Below are positions 35,538-45,600 of a DNA stretch of 64,000 bases, one piece after another. Position 1 is the first letter of the stretch. Every line of letters begins with the position of its first letter. The DNA comes from Bacteroidales bacterium (GTDB taxonomy: Bacteria > Bacteroidota > Bacteroidia > Bacteroidales > P3), in assembly GCA_017940465.1 (NCBI GenBank), contig JAGAYN010000031.1, forward strand, positions 102,582-166,581, given 5' to 3'. The notes below the pieces were generated by a model that had not been told where the DNA came from, did no database searches, and saw nothing but the letters and a program-made list of their open reading frames with translations. The translations under genes were made by a program, and so were the position numbers.

Positions 35538-37534
35538 GGGAGTTTGATGAACAATGTCTCGGCAGCCAGCGCCAGTAGTGCCAGCAGCAGGCACCACCGC
35601 CAGAGGGGGCGGCCACCGGTGCGGTCGCGCAGCTCCTGGTCGAGGGGTTTGGAGGTGTGGCGGATGACGCTGTAGCCGGACAGGTGCTCGACGGCCCCGG
35701 CCACCTCGTCGGGGGCGTAGAAGTCCAGTTCCGACTCCATGCGGTTGTAGTTGAAAGCCAGGTGCTCGTCGGCCAGCCGGTAGTGCCCGTCGGCGGCCAC
35801 CTCGCCATGGGGCACCATGACGCTGCGCGAGCCGAGGCTCCTGATTTCGGGTATGGTGGGGCTCTGCCCGTCGCGTTCCAGTGCCGGGGGCTGCCGGTCG
35901 AGGGCGTAGCGGCCCTGCAGGGCGATGGGTTCGGCGGAGCCGAGGGTGTGTGCCACGGCCGGCTGCGGGCGGCTGTAGAGGGCCATGTTGTAGAGGGTGG
36001 GGACGAAGAGCGCCTGCGAGGGCAGGTCGGTCCAGTCGGCGGTGAGCGGCGTGGCGAAGAGGTAGAGGTGGCCGAGGCCGCAGGGGGTGCAGGAGAGCAG
36101 GGGGCTGCCGTCGGCCAGGGTGATGATGGGCTGGCTGACGGCCTGCGCCGTGGCCAGGCGGTAGCGGCCCTGGACAGAGGGCAACTCCATCTCGCTGTCG
36201 GTGGCGCTGAAGACGTTGCGGTAGAGTGCGGCGTGGAAGTCCACGACCGACGCCTTGAGCGGCTGCGCCACCCATGGGCCGAGGGTGGGTGCGTGGAGCA
36301 TGGCGAGGAGGGTGTTGAGGGGCTCCACGGCGGCATCGGGCGGCGGTATGACGGCCAGGGTGCCGCCCTCCTCCACCCACTGGGCCAGGGCCTGTGCCTG
36401 TCCGGAGGGGAGCGAGGCGGGGGCGTCGAGCACGATGAAGTGCAGCCCGGCGAGGTCAGGAGGGAGTGCGGCGGCGGAGTAGACGACGGCGTCGTCGTCC
36501 TCGAAGAGGCGTTTCAGGCTGGCGTTGGGCTGGCGGTCGGCGGCGTCGAGCATCCGCACCGGCTGGCCGGCCAGGAGCGAGAAGTGGTAGCGGTCGTCGT
36601 AGGTGATGGGGTAGTCGGTGATTTCCACCGTGCCGTCGAGCCATCCCGCGCTGTCGATGGTGAACTGCAGGAGGGCTTTCGCCGAGGCCCCGGCGGGGAT
36701 GTCGAGGGTGGCGAGGGCGCGTTCGCGGCCGTTGACCAGCAGTTTGACGGGTATCTTTTCGGCCTGGTGCGCACCGCTGTTGCGGACGGATGCCTCCACG
36801 GCCACGGTCCCCCCGACGAAGTAGGCGGGCGCGTCGAGGCGCAGGGTGTCGATATAGAGGTTGTCGGCCGACGCGCCCTGCAGGGGGATGAGGGTGATGG
36901 CGGCGAGGCTGTCGGCGGGCAGCAGGGCGGGGTTGCCATGGCTGCGCTGGAAGTCGCTGAGGATATAGGCGTGGCGGTTGGGGGCTCCGCTGTGGCGGAG
37001 GAAGTCCTGCTGGCGTGCGGCGGCGGTGGCGAGGGGGATGCTGGCGGGCGAGATCTGGAGCGCGTCGAGGGCCAGGTCCAGTTCCTCGCGGTCGAGCCAC
37101 TGGAACTGGTCGCCCGTGAGGTCGGAGGTGCAGAGTTGGAAGCGTGTGGCGGGGCCGTAGGCGGCGGCTATCTCGCGCGCCTTGCCGCGGGCTTCGTCCA
37201 GCAGGCTGCCGGCGGTGCCTTGGGCGTCCATGCTGAAGGAGTTGTCGATGTAGAGGCTTACGGCGGTGCTCCCCGAGGCCAGTTGCGACCCTTTGGCCGG
37301 CAGCGTGGGGCGGGCGAAGGCGAGCACCAGGGCCGCCACGGCTACCAGACGCGCGGCCAGCACCAGCCAGCGGCGCAGCTCGTTGTGGCGGTGACTCTCG
37401 CTCTGCAGCGCCTCCAGGCGGTCCACGTTGGAGAACATCACCTTGCGGTAGCGGCGGAAGTTGAAGAGGTGCACCGCTATGGGGATGGCCAAGGCGAGCA
37501 GGCCCCAGAGGAAGGCAGGCTGTGCGAAGGTCAT
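35522..37534 (-). CDS. BatA/aerotolerance-type membrane protein with vWA-like domain
   Basis: 670 residues. The N-terminus is the BatA motif: FAQPAFLWGLLALAIPIAVH then LFNFRRYRKVMFSNVDRLEA, two membrane helices around it, then a vWA-like segment (VSLYIDNSFSMDAQGT, MIDAS-like DxSxS) and a large periplasmic part with a glutamine-amidotransferase-like fold, ending in a C-terminal helix (WCLLLALLALAAETLFIKL). Found as stand-alone BatA-like proteins in Bacteroidota; precise function unknown. Its start overlaps the nth stop and its end overlaps the ABC ATPase. Confidence 0.85.
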   Translation of the reverse strand: MTFAQPAFLWGLLALAIPIAVHLFNFRRYRKVMFSNVDRLEALQSESHRHNELRRWLVLAARLVAVAALVLAFARPTLPAKGSQLASGSTAVSLYIDNSFSMDAQGTAGSLLDEARGKAREIAAAYGPATRFQLCTSDLTGDQFQWLDREELDLALDALQISPASIPLATAAARQQDFLRHSGAPNRHAYILSDFQRSHGNPALLPADSLAAITLIPLQGASADNLYIDTLRLDAPAYFVGGTVAVEASVRNSGAHQAEKIPVKLLVNGRERALATLDIPAGASAKALLQFTIDSAGWLDGTVEITDYPITYDDRYHFSLLAGQPVRMLDAADRQPNASLKRLFEDDDAVVYSAAALPPDLAGLHFIVLDAPASLPSGQAQALAQWVEEGGTLAVIPPPDAAVEPLNTLLAMLHAPTLGPWVAQPLKASVVDFHAALYRNVFSATDSEMELPSVQGRYRLATAQAVSQPIITLADGSPLLSCTPCGLGHLYLFATPLTADWTDLPSQALFVPTLYNMALYSRPQPAVAHTLGSAEPIALQGRYALDRQPPALERDGQSPTIPEIRSLGSRSVMVPHGEVAADGHYRLADEHLAFNYNRMESELDFYAPDEVAGAVEHLSGYSVIRHTSKPLDQELRDRTGGRPLWRWCLLLALLALAAETLFIKLPWSSK

Positions 37535-38181
37535 GCGGTGGCTCCTTTCTTGCGGTTGAAGTGCAGGCAGCAGGCGTGGAGGCCGCAGGCGTCGCAGTGC
37601 GGCTTGCGTGCCTGGCAGGTGTAGCGGCCGTGGAGGATGAGCCAGTGGTGGGCTTTGGAGAGGAGTGCGGGCGCGATGTGGCGCACCAGTTCACGCTCGG
37701 TCTGCAGGGGGGTCTTGGCGTTGCGGGTGAGGCCGATGCGGTTGGACACGCGGAAGACGTGGGTGTCCACCGGCATGGCGGGCAGGTCGAAGGCCACGGC
37801 GGAGACCACGTTGGCCGTCTTGCGCCCCACGCCGGGCAGCCGCTGCAGCTCCTCCAGCGTGTGGGGCACCTCGCCCTGGAACTCGTCCACCAGCATCCGC
37901 GACAGGGCCGCCAGGTGCTGGCTCTTGTTGTTGGGGTAGGATACGGAGTGGATGTACCCGAAGAGGTCCTGCGGGCTGGCGGCGGCCATGGCCTGCGGGG
38001 TGGGGTAGGCGTCGAAGAGGGCGGGGGTGACCATGTTCACCCGCTTGTCCGTACACTGCGCCGAAAGCACCACCGCCACCAGCAGCTGGAACACACTGCC
38101 GTAGTGCAGCTCCGTCCCGGCTCCGGGCATGGTGCGCTGGAAGTAGTCCAGCGTCTGGCGGTAGCGCTCTTTCCGGGTCAT
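37531..38181 (-). CDS. nth: endonuclease III
   Basis: 216 residues. A DNA glycosylase/AP lyase for oxidised pyrimidines. Helix-hairpin-helix LQRLPGVGRKTANVV with the catalytic Lys in VLSAQCTDKRVN, catalytic Asp in MPVDTHVFRVSNR, and a 4Fe-4S cluster motif near the end (CQARKPHCDACGLHACC). Start chosen at the ATG overlapping the preceding gene's stop (ATGA). A much longer open frame upstream in this phase is a shadow of the EEP gene. Confidence 0.95.
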   Translation of the reverse strand: MTRKERYRQTLDYFQRTMPGAGTELHYGSVFQLLVAVVLSAQCTDKRVNMVTPALFDAYPTPQAMAAASPQDLFGYIHSVSYPNNKSQHLAALSRMLVDEFQGEVPHTLEELQRLPGVGRKTANVVSAVAFDLPAMPVDTHVFRVSNRIGLTRNAKTPLQTERELVRHIAPALLSKAHHWLILHGRYTCQARKPHCDACGLHACCLHFNRKKGATA

Positions 38182-39245
38182 GGCGTGGCGGGTTCGAGTG
38201 AGACAATGACGGGGTAGTGGTCCGATATCCTGGTGCGGAGGCGGCGATAGGAGAGGGTGCGCAGCCGGTCGTTGCGGAACACCATGTCGATGCGGAACCG
38301 CGGGAAGCTGCCGTGGAAGGTGGTGCCGATGCCGCGCCCCTGGTCGCGGTAGGTGTCGTGCAGGTGGTCGGCGAGGCGTGCGTAGAGCCACGATCCCGGG
38401 ATGTCGTTCATATCCCCCGCCACGATGAGCGGCACCGAGCACTCGGTCACCACCGGCCTCAGTTGCTCCTCCCACTCGGTGGCGTGCTTCAGCACGGTGC
38501 TCTTGGCCTTGTGCAGGGTGGTGCTGGAGAGGCTGTCCACGTGGCCGTGCTTCGCCTGCTCGATGCCCTTGCGGTCGGAGAGGCTGAAGTTGAACGAGTC
38601 CATGTGCACGCAGCACAGGCGTATGGCTTGCTCGCCGGTGAGCAGCTCGACGATGACTTTCTGCGGGTCGATGCGCTTGACGTAGGCGAAGGGCAGGCGC
38701 GAGAAGACGGCCGTCCCCTTGGGCTTGTCGGGGTTGCCGCGCGAGCCGTAGTGGTGGTTGTAGCCCATGAGCAGCAGGCTGTCGGTGGTCTTCACGTTGG
38801 GCGACTCTATATATTCCTGCAGGCAGAGCACGTCGGGCCCCTGCCGGCGCACGAGGTCGAGGAACTCCAGCGCGAAGGTGTCCTTGGCCTGGGAGTCGAA
38901 CTCCGGGCCTGCGAAGTTGTGCACGTTCCACGAGAGGAGGGTGATGCGCGCGGGGTGCTGCTCGAGGGACGGCGGCGTGGACGTGCCGCCCAGCTGGAGG
39001 TAGAGGCCCAGGAAGGTCCACCGCACCGCGATGGCCAGCAGCGACACGAGGAAGGCCCACTTGCGCGCCAGCAGCCAGCCCACGGCAAACGCCGCGTTCA
39101 GCGCCAGCAGCGGCAGGTAGCCGTAGGCCGCCACCGACGGCAGCACGCTCTGCGCCGGCGGCACACTGCCCGCCAGGGTGGTCAACAGCAGGGCCACGGC
39201 GGCCAGGATGTTGAGTGTCAGCAGGATATATCTGATTACCTTCAT
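38178..39245 (-). CDS. endonuclease/exonuclease/phosphatase family membrane protein
   Basis: 355 residues from the ATG opening MKVIRYILLTLNILAAVALL; the promoter lies just upstream, excluding an earlier ATG. Three N-terminal membrane helices (to about 95) precede an EEP domain with ITLLSWNVHNF, DVLCLQEY, HMDSFNF, VAGDMNDIPGSW and SDHYPVIVSLE, the metal and catalytic residues of the family. Similar proteins act on nucleic acids or phospholipids; the substrate here is unknown. First gene of the five-gene operon. Confidence 0.9.
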   Translation of the reverse strand: MKVIRYILLTLNILAAVALLLTTLAGSVPPAQSVLPSVAAYGYLPLLALNAAFAVGWLLARKWAFLVSLLAIAVRWTFLGLYLQLGGTSTPPSLEQHPARITLLSWNVHNFAGPEFDSQAKDTFALEFLDLVRRQGPDVLCLQEYIESPNVKTTDSLLLMGYNHHYGSRGNPDKPKGTAVFSRLPFAYVKRIDPQKVIVELLTGEQAIRLCCVHMDSFNFSLSDRKGIEQAKHGHVDSLSSTTLHKAKSTVLKHATEWEEQLRPVVTECSVPLIVAGDMNDIPGSWLYARLADHLHDTYRDQGRGIGTTFHGSFPRFRIDMVFRNDRLRTLSYRRLRTRISDHYPVIVSLEPATP

Positions 39246-39258
39246 CGCTATCGCAGTG

Positions 39259-39266
39259 CAAAGATA
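39259..39266 (-). promoter_or_regulatory. -7 box for the EEP-nth-BatA-ABC operon
   Basis: TATCTTTG on the minus strand, 13 bases before the ATG, giving a leader of under ten bases. Confidence 0.6.
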
Positions 39267-39323
39267 CGCTTTTTTTCGGATACGCAACGCGCCGGTGCAA
39301 AATATCCTCCCTGCGAGGGGCAG

Positions 39324-39381
39324 GGACCAAGTCCGAGACAACTCCGTGTCAACTCCGAGTCAACTCCGAGTCTGGTCGGGG
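39324..39381. repeat. 58-bp direct repeat, left copy
   Basis: Identical to 48287-48344 except one base (G at 39331, C at 48294). It is built of 11-bp units AACTCCGAGTC / AACTCCGTGTC and ends TCTGGTCGGGG. It lies just upstream of the promoter of the giant T9SS gene. Confidence 0.9.
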
Positions 39382-39409
39382 GATGGAAATCATAAATAAT
39401 GTTAAAATA

Positions 39410-39440
39410 TTTGCACATTAAGAAAAATTGTGTAGATTTG
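39410..39440 (+). promoter_or_regulatory. promoter of the giant T9SS gene
   Basis: TTTG (39410-39413), 19 bases, TAGATTTG (39433-39440). The leader is about 178 bases. The remainder of 39246-39624 holds the direct repeat and no gene. Confidence 0.7.
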
Positions 39441-39624
39441 TTCCCGAAACCAGTTGTGTCTAGAGCGCTGCAACTGCCTTTAAACCAAACCATTAAACCC
39501 ATCCCGCCCCGTTTTGGGGCACTTGCAAGATTGAAACGACCCCCACTGTGGTCCCCATTGTCGGCTGCCGATGACGGCGCCATAAGCGAGAAGTATATAG
39601 TAATAACCTAAAATACAATACATT

Positions 39625-42600
39625 ATGAAACAGGTTCTATCCAACGCAATCCGGGTGGCAGTGCTGCTGTCGCTCGTTGTGCTGCCCATGCGTGGCATGG
39701 CGCAGCTGCGCACGGTGGAGGCGGGCAACTGGTCCTCCACCACCTCGTCGTCCTACGGCGGCTTCCACTGCACGCAGCGCTTCTCGTACACGCAGTCGCT
39801 CTACCCCGTGTCGCTCGTGGGCACGCAGGCAGGCTGGGTGCGGGCCATCCAGCTCGACAACCGCTCCACGGCCGCCCTGACGCTCGATTCGGCCAAGATA
39901 TGGCTCGGCCGCAGCACCATGACGGAGCAGCCCACCACGGCCGCCGTCGGCAACTGGGTGCCGCAGGCCGACCTGGAGCTGGTGTGGAGTCGCACGGGCT
40001 ACACCATCCCCGGCGACGCCAGCCCCCTGCTCATCGTGCTGGACGAGCCCTTCCACTACAGCGGCGACAGCACGCTGGTGCTGGTGGTCTCCAAATCGGC
40101 CCCCTCGACCAGCACCAACACCAAGTTCGGCTACACCAGCACCACCCGCAGCGGAAAATACTACGGCGGCACCACCGAGAGCTACTGCCAGTACCCCACG
40201 GCCAGCGGCACGAACAGCCTCTACCGCCAGAACATACGCCTCCTGCTCACCCCCACGGCCACCGAGGAGGTGTGCCTGCCGGTGACGGGCCTGCGGTCGG
40301 CCGGCTCCACCGAGTACTCCATCAGCGCCCGCTGGGACTTCACCCCCGGCACCTCCTACGAGGTGGGCTACGCCGAGCTGGGCTCGGGCGACAACAGCAA
40401 CTCCATCAGCCCCTGGAGCACCACCGTCGTCACCGACAGCACCTACACCTTCGCCTCGGGCCTCGACCCCAACACGCAGTACTGGTTCTACATCCGCAAG
40501 TTCTGCTCCTCCTCCTCCGAGGGTTCGCCCTGGGACTCGGTCCTGCTGCGCACCACCATGATTCCCGTGTCGCTCCCCATCAGCCTCGACTTCGAGGACC
40601 CGGACGACGACTCGCGCCTGGCCTTCGCCAACAGCACCAACGCCTGGCACATCGGCGCCCCCGGCAGCTACGGCAGCGGCTCCCGCGGCCTCTATATCAG
40701 CAACGACAACGGCCTCACCAACGCCTACACCGTCTCCTCGGCCAGTGGCTACTCGTGGGCATGGATGGATGTGGAGATCACGGATGCCGGATCCTACGGC
40801 ATCAGCTTTGACTGGCGCGCCTACGGCGAAAGCACATGGGACTACCTGAGGGTGATGCTCGTGCCCGTCTCCGTGACCTTCGACCCCGCCTACGCCGCCA
40901 ACCCCGCCTCCAACACCTTCCTGGCCGCCAACTCGCCGGCCGGCTGGATCAACCTCTCCACCACCCCCGACGGGCAGAAGAAACTGAACCTCAACGCCTC
41001 GTGGAGCCACTTCTCGGGCGATGTCACCCTCGACGAATCCCAGACCGGCATCTACCACCTGACCATCATCTGGGCCAACGACAACGGCTCCGGCACCCAG
41101 CCCCCTGCGGCGCTGGACAACTTCGAGTTCTTCGCCTCCACCTGCGCTGCCCCGACGGCCTGCACCATCGACACGGCCTCCCTCACCACCACCTCCGCCA
41201 CCCTTGAGGTGGAACACGTCGAAGGCCTCACGGACTTCGTCATCAACTACCGCCCCACGGGCGGCACAGCCTTCGAGACCGCCAGCACCGCCACCGGCAG
41301 CTTCACCCTGACCGAACTCATCCCCGGCACCCAATACGAGTGCTACATCTACACCATCTGCGGCGGCGACACCTCCGCAGCGCTCTACTACACCTTCGTC
41401 TCGCCCTGCGGCACCCTCCAGCTGCCCGTCACCCTCGACGCCGAGCACGCCTGGGCCGGCACCGCTTCGGCACCTGACATACCCTGCTGGGCCTTCGTGA
41501 ACGCAGGCAACACCACCTACAACTGGCGCACCGGCAACACCGCCGCCAACGCCCACAGCGGCAGCTACTACTACTACTACTACGGCACCACCACCCTCGC
41601 CCCCGCCAACGGATGGGACGACTGGATGATGACGCCCGTCATCGACTTCACCGGCAACGAGGAGATGACCCTCTGGGTGCGCACCTCCACTGCCACCACC
41701 ACCGACACCTACCACGGCACCTTCGCCATCTACGCCACGGAGGACGGCTCGGCCCTCTCCACCGACACGGCCGACTACTACCGCCTCACCCTCGGCGGCG
41801 AGGTGACGGACAACCTGATCGACTTCGCCGGCAACACCTGGCAGTTCGTCACCGTACGGCTCCCGCAGGACCTCTCCGGCGAACACCGCCTGGCCTTCGT
41901 GGTGAAGGAACACAGCTACACCTTCTACATAGACGACATCACCATCTACACCCGCTCCTCCTGCCCCACGGTCTACGACGTCCACGCCGCCGGCGCCCTC
42001 ATGGGCTCCGACGAGGCCACCGTCGTGTGGGCCGACAGCGCCTACTCCGGCAACTACACCGCCACCTGCTGGCCCGAAGGGGCCGGCAGCGGCGACACCC
42101 TCACGCTGACCGTCTACGACACCGCGGCGACCTTCTCCGGCCTCACGCCCAACACCGTCTACTACGTCACCGTGCGCTCCCACTGCGCCAGCGACGACGC
42201 CAACGCGAGCTACCCCGTCTCCTTCCGCACCCAGTGCTCGGAGATCCCCACCGCCTCGCTGCCCTTCGTCGAGACCTTCGAGAGCTACTCCAGCGGCGCC
42301 GCCAACCCCATCAGCCCCTGCTGGAACAAAGGCACCAACGCCTCCACCGCCTACCCCTACCCGTCGTCCACTGCGGCCATCAACGGCGGCATAGGTCTCT
42401 ACATGTACGGCATCAACAGCAGCACCGCCGCGCAGTACAGCTGGGCCGCCCTGCCAGCCTTCGAGGCCGATATCAACACGCTGCAGATGAGCTTCAAGAC
42501 CAAGAAACACTCCACCAACTCGAACACCACCTCCTACTACGGCCTGCAGGTTGTGGTGGGCGTGATGGCCGACCCCTCCGACATCAGCACCCTCGACACG

Positions 42601-45600
42601 GTGGCCATCATCGACCGCATGCACGATGAAGCCGGCTCCATCGACTCCCATTACGTCTCCTTCGAGCGCTACGCCGGCACCGGCGGCTACATAGCCATCT
42701 ACACCCCCTCCGTGCCCCGCGGCACCTTCTCCACCCTCTACAACTACGCCTATGTGGACGACGTGGTGGTGGACCTCCTGCCTGCCTGCCGCAAGCCGCT
42801 CGACCTCGCCGTCACGGCCGTAGGCACCGACGAGGTCACCCTCGAATGGACCGGCGCAGAAGGCAACTTCGAGGTGGAATACGACACGGTGATCACCTTC
42901 GCCAACGCCTCCATCTCAACCGTCACGACCTCGGACACCACCGTCACCGTCACCAACCTCCTCCCCAACACCGACTACTGGTTCAGGGTGCGCAGCGACT
43001 GCTCCGGCGCCTACTCTGACTGGACCGGCCCCGTCAAGGCGCGCACCCTGGTGAGCTGCGACAGCGACTTCGAACTCACCACGGACACCCTCGCCCGCGG
43101 CAACACCACCAGCTACAGCTACATCGTCGGCACCTACAGCTCCTACCCCTTCCAGAAGAACTGGCACATCTACACCATTGACGACCTGGCAGGCATGGGC
43201 TTCGTGGACACGATGAACTATATCCACTCGATCTCCTACGAGTCCGGCCTGACCACCCTCCGCACCCCCGTCCCCTTCCGTATCTATATGGCCGAGACCG
43301 ACCTCGACGAGTGGCCCTCCACCGGCACCTCCACCACCGGCGTGTATGACACCATCCCCATCGACTCGATGACCCTCGTCTACAATGGCCAGTACGCCTT
43401 CACCCCCTTCAGCTGGAACGACATCCACCTGGACACCCCCTTCCAGTACAGCGGCAACCACAACCTCGTCGTGGCTGTGGTGCGCGACGAGACATTCGCC
43501 AGCGGCAAATATGTCTACTTCAAGTACGGCGCCGCCCTGGACCGCTACGCCATGGTCTACCAGTACAAGGCGTCGGCCACCGCCAGCGCCACCACCTACC
43601 GCTACAAGTACGGCCCGAACACCATCTTCAACGCCTGCAAGCACGTGCCCGACTGCTCGCGTCCCACCAACGTGACGCTCACGGGGCTGAACGACAACTC
43701 GTTCTCCCTGGAATGGGTCGGCAACGGCGGCATGTATGAGATAGTGGTCACCGGCACCTCGGTGAACCCCGACAGCGTGGATCCCGGCCAGATAGCCTTC
43801 ACCGACCAGGTGGGCGGCAACAGCATCACCGTGGGCCAACTCGACGCGCAGCATACCTACTACTACTACCTCCGCAGCCTTTGCGGAAGCGAAGCCTCCG
43901 ACTGGACCGTCGAGGCCAGCATCACCACCCCCTGCCTCCCGCAGCCGCTGCCCTACAGGGAGAACTTCGACAGCTACACCGCCGGCACCACCGCCGCCGC
44001 GGGTCAGTTCCTCGACCCCTGCTGGAACAAAGGCACCACCAGCACCACCGCCTACCCCTACCTCTACACCTCCAACCGCTACTCGTCCCCCAACGCCATG
44101 TACTTCGCTGGAACCACATCCGCCTACAGCTATGCCGCCCTGCCGCTGATGGCCGACTCGGTACACAACCTGAACCTGGCCTTCATGAACAGGAAGACTT
44201 CCGCCAGCCACGGCCCGTTGCACATCGGCATCATGACCGACCCCAGGGACATCAGCACCTTCCGTCTCTACCGCTATGCCGGCGCCAGCACGGCCAACGT
44301 GTGGGAACGGCTGGAGGTGGACTTCAGCGGCTATACAGGCCCTGAGGGCTGCATCGCCTTCCTCCTGCCCGACAGCGTCACCAGCTACTCCATCGTAGAC
44401 GACATAGAGGTGCTACGCCTCCCCGACTGCCGCCGCCCGCAGAACGTGGTCCTCAGCGACATCACCGCCACCGGCGTCACCGTCACCTGGACTGACCCCG
44501 AGAACACAGGCAACTACGTAGTGTGCTGCACCTCCCTCGAGGACGGCACCGAGTTCCTGGCCGAGGTGTCGAACACCACATACAACTTCACCAACCTGCA
44601 GCCCGGAACCGACTACGACATCAAGGTCCTCTCGGCCTGCTCCTCGGGCGACTCCAGCCTCTGGACCATCCCCGTCCGCCTCACCACCCTCTGCGGCGCC
44701 CGACAGCTGCCCATCTTCATCGACTTCGAGCGCGAAGCCACCGGCAGTGGCACCGCCATCGTGCGCAACCCCTGCTGGAGCATCGTGAACAACGCTACCT
44801 CCGCCACCTACAGGACCTACCCCTACATCTACAGCGCGTCCGCCAACGCCCACAGCGGATCCAACGTCTTGTACTACTACATGTCCACCTCTGCAAGCTA
44901 TGCCAGCGACTTGGCCTTCGTGGGTCCGGAGATTGACACCGTGGCTCACCCCATGAACACCCTGGAGGTAAGCTTCTGGGCCAAGCGCAGCACCAACCGC
45001 TCGAGCGTAATCGTCGGCGGGATGAGCGACAATACGGACATCGCCACCTTCGTGGCAGTGGACACCATTCTCCTGACCACCACCATGACGCAGTACAGCG
45101 TGGGCTTCGACAATTTCGACGCCCCCGGCAGCAAGTACGTGGCCTTCCGCGCTGTGCGCGACACCAATGCCACCCTCTACGTCTACTTGGATGACATCCT
45201 CATCAGCCCCCTGCCGCCCTGTCCGCGGAGCACCGACCTGACCGTGGAGGCCGTCACCGCCACCACGGCCCGCCTCGCATGGAGCGATGCGAACCCCGTC
45301 ACGCAGTGGAAGCTTGAGGTCTCCTGCCCCTCCGCCGGCACGGTGGACACCCTCACCGTCACCGCCAACCCCTACACCCTCACCTCTCTCACCCCCGCCA
45401 CCGGCTACAGCTTCCGCGTGGCCCCCGTCTGTGCCGACGGCACGGAGAGCGACTTCAGCCGTACAAGCCAGCTGTTCGCCACCACGCAGATACCCGCCAC
45501 CGTACCCTACAGCTACGACTTCGAGGACGCTGCCGAGTGGGCCAACTGGCAGACATCCAGCAGCAGCACGGCCAACTGGTACCGCGGCAACGTGGCACGC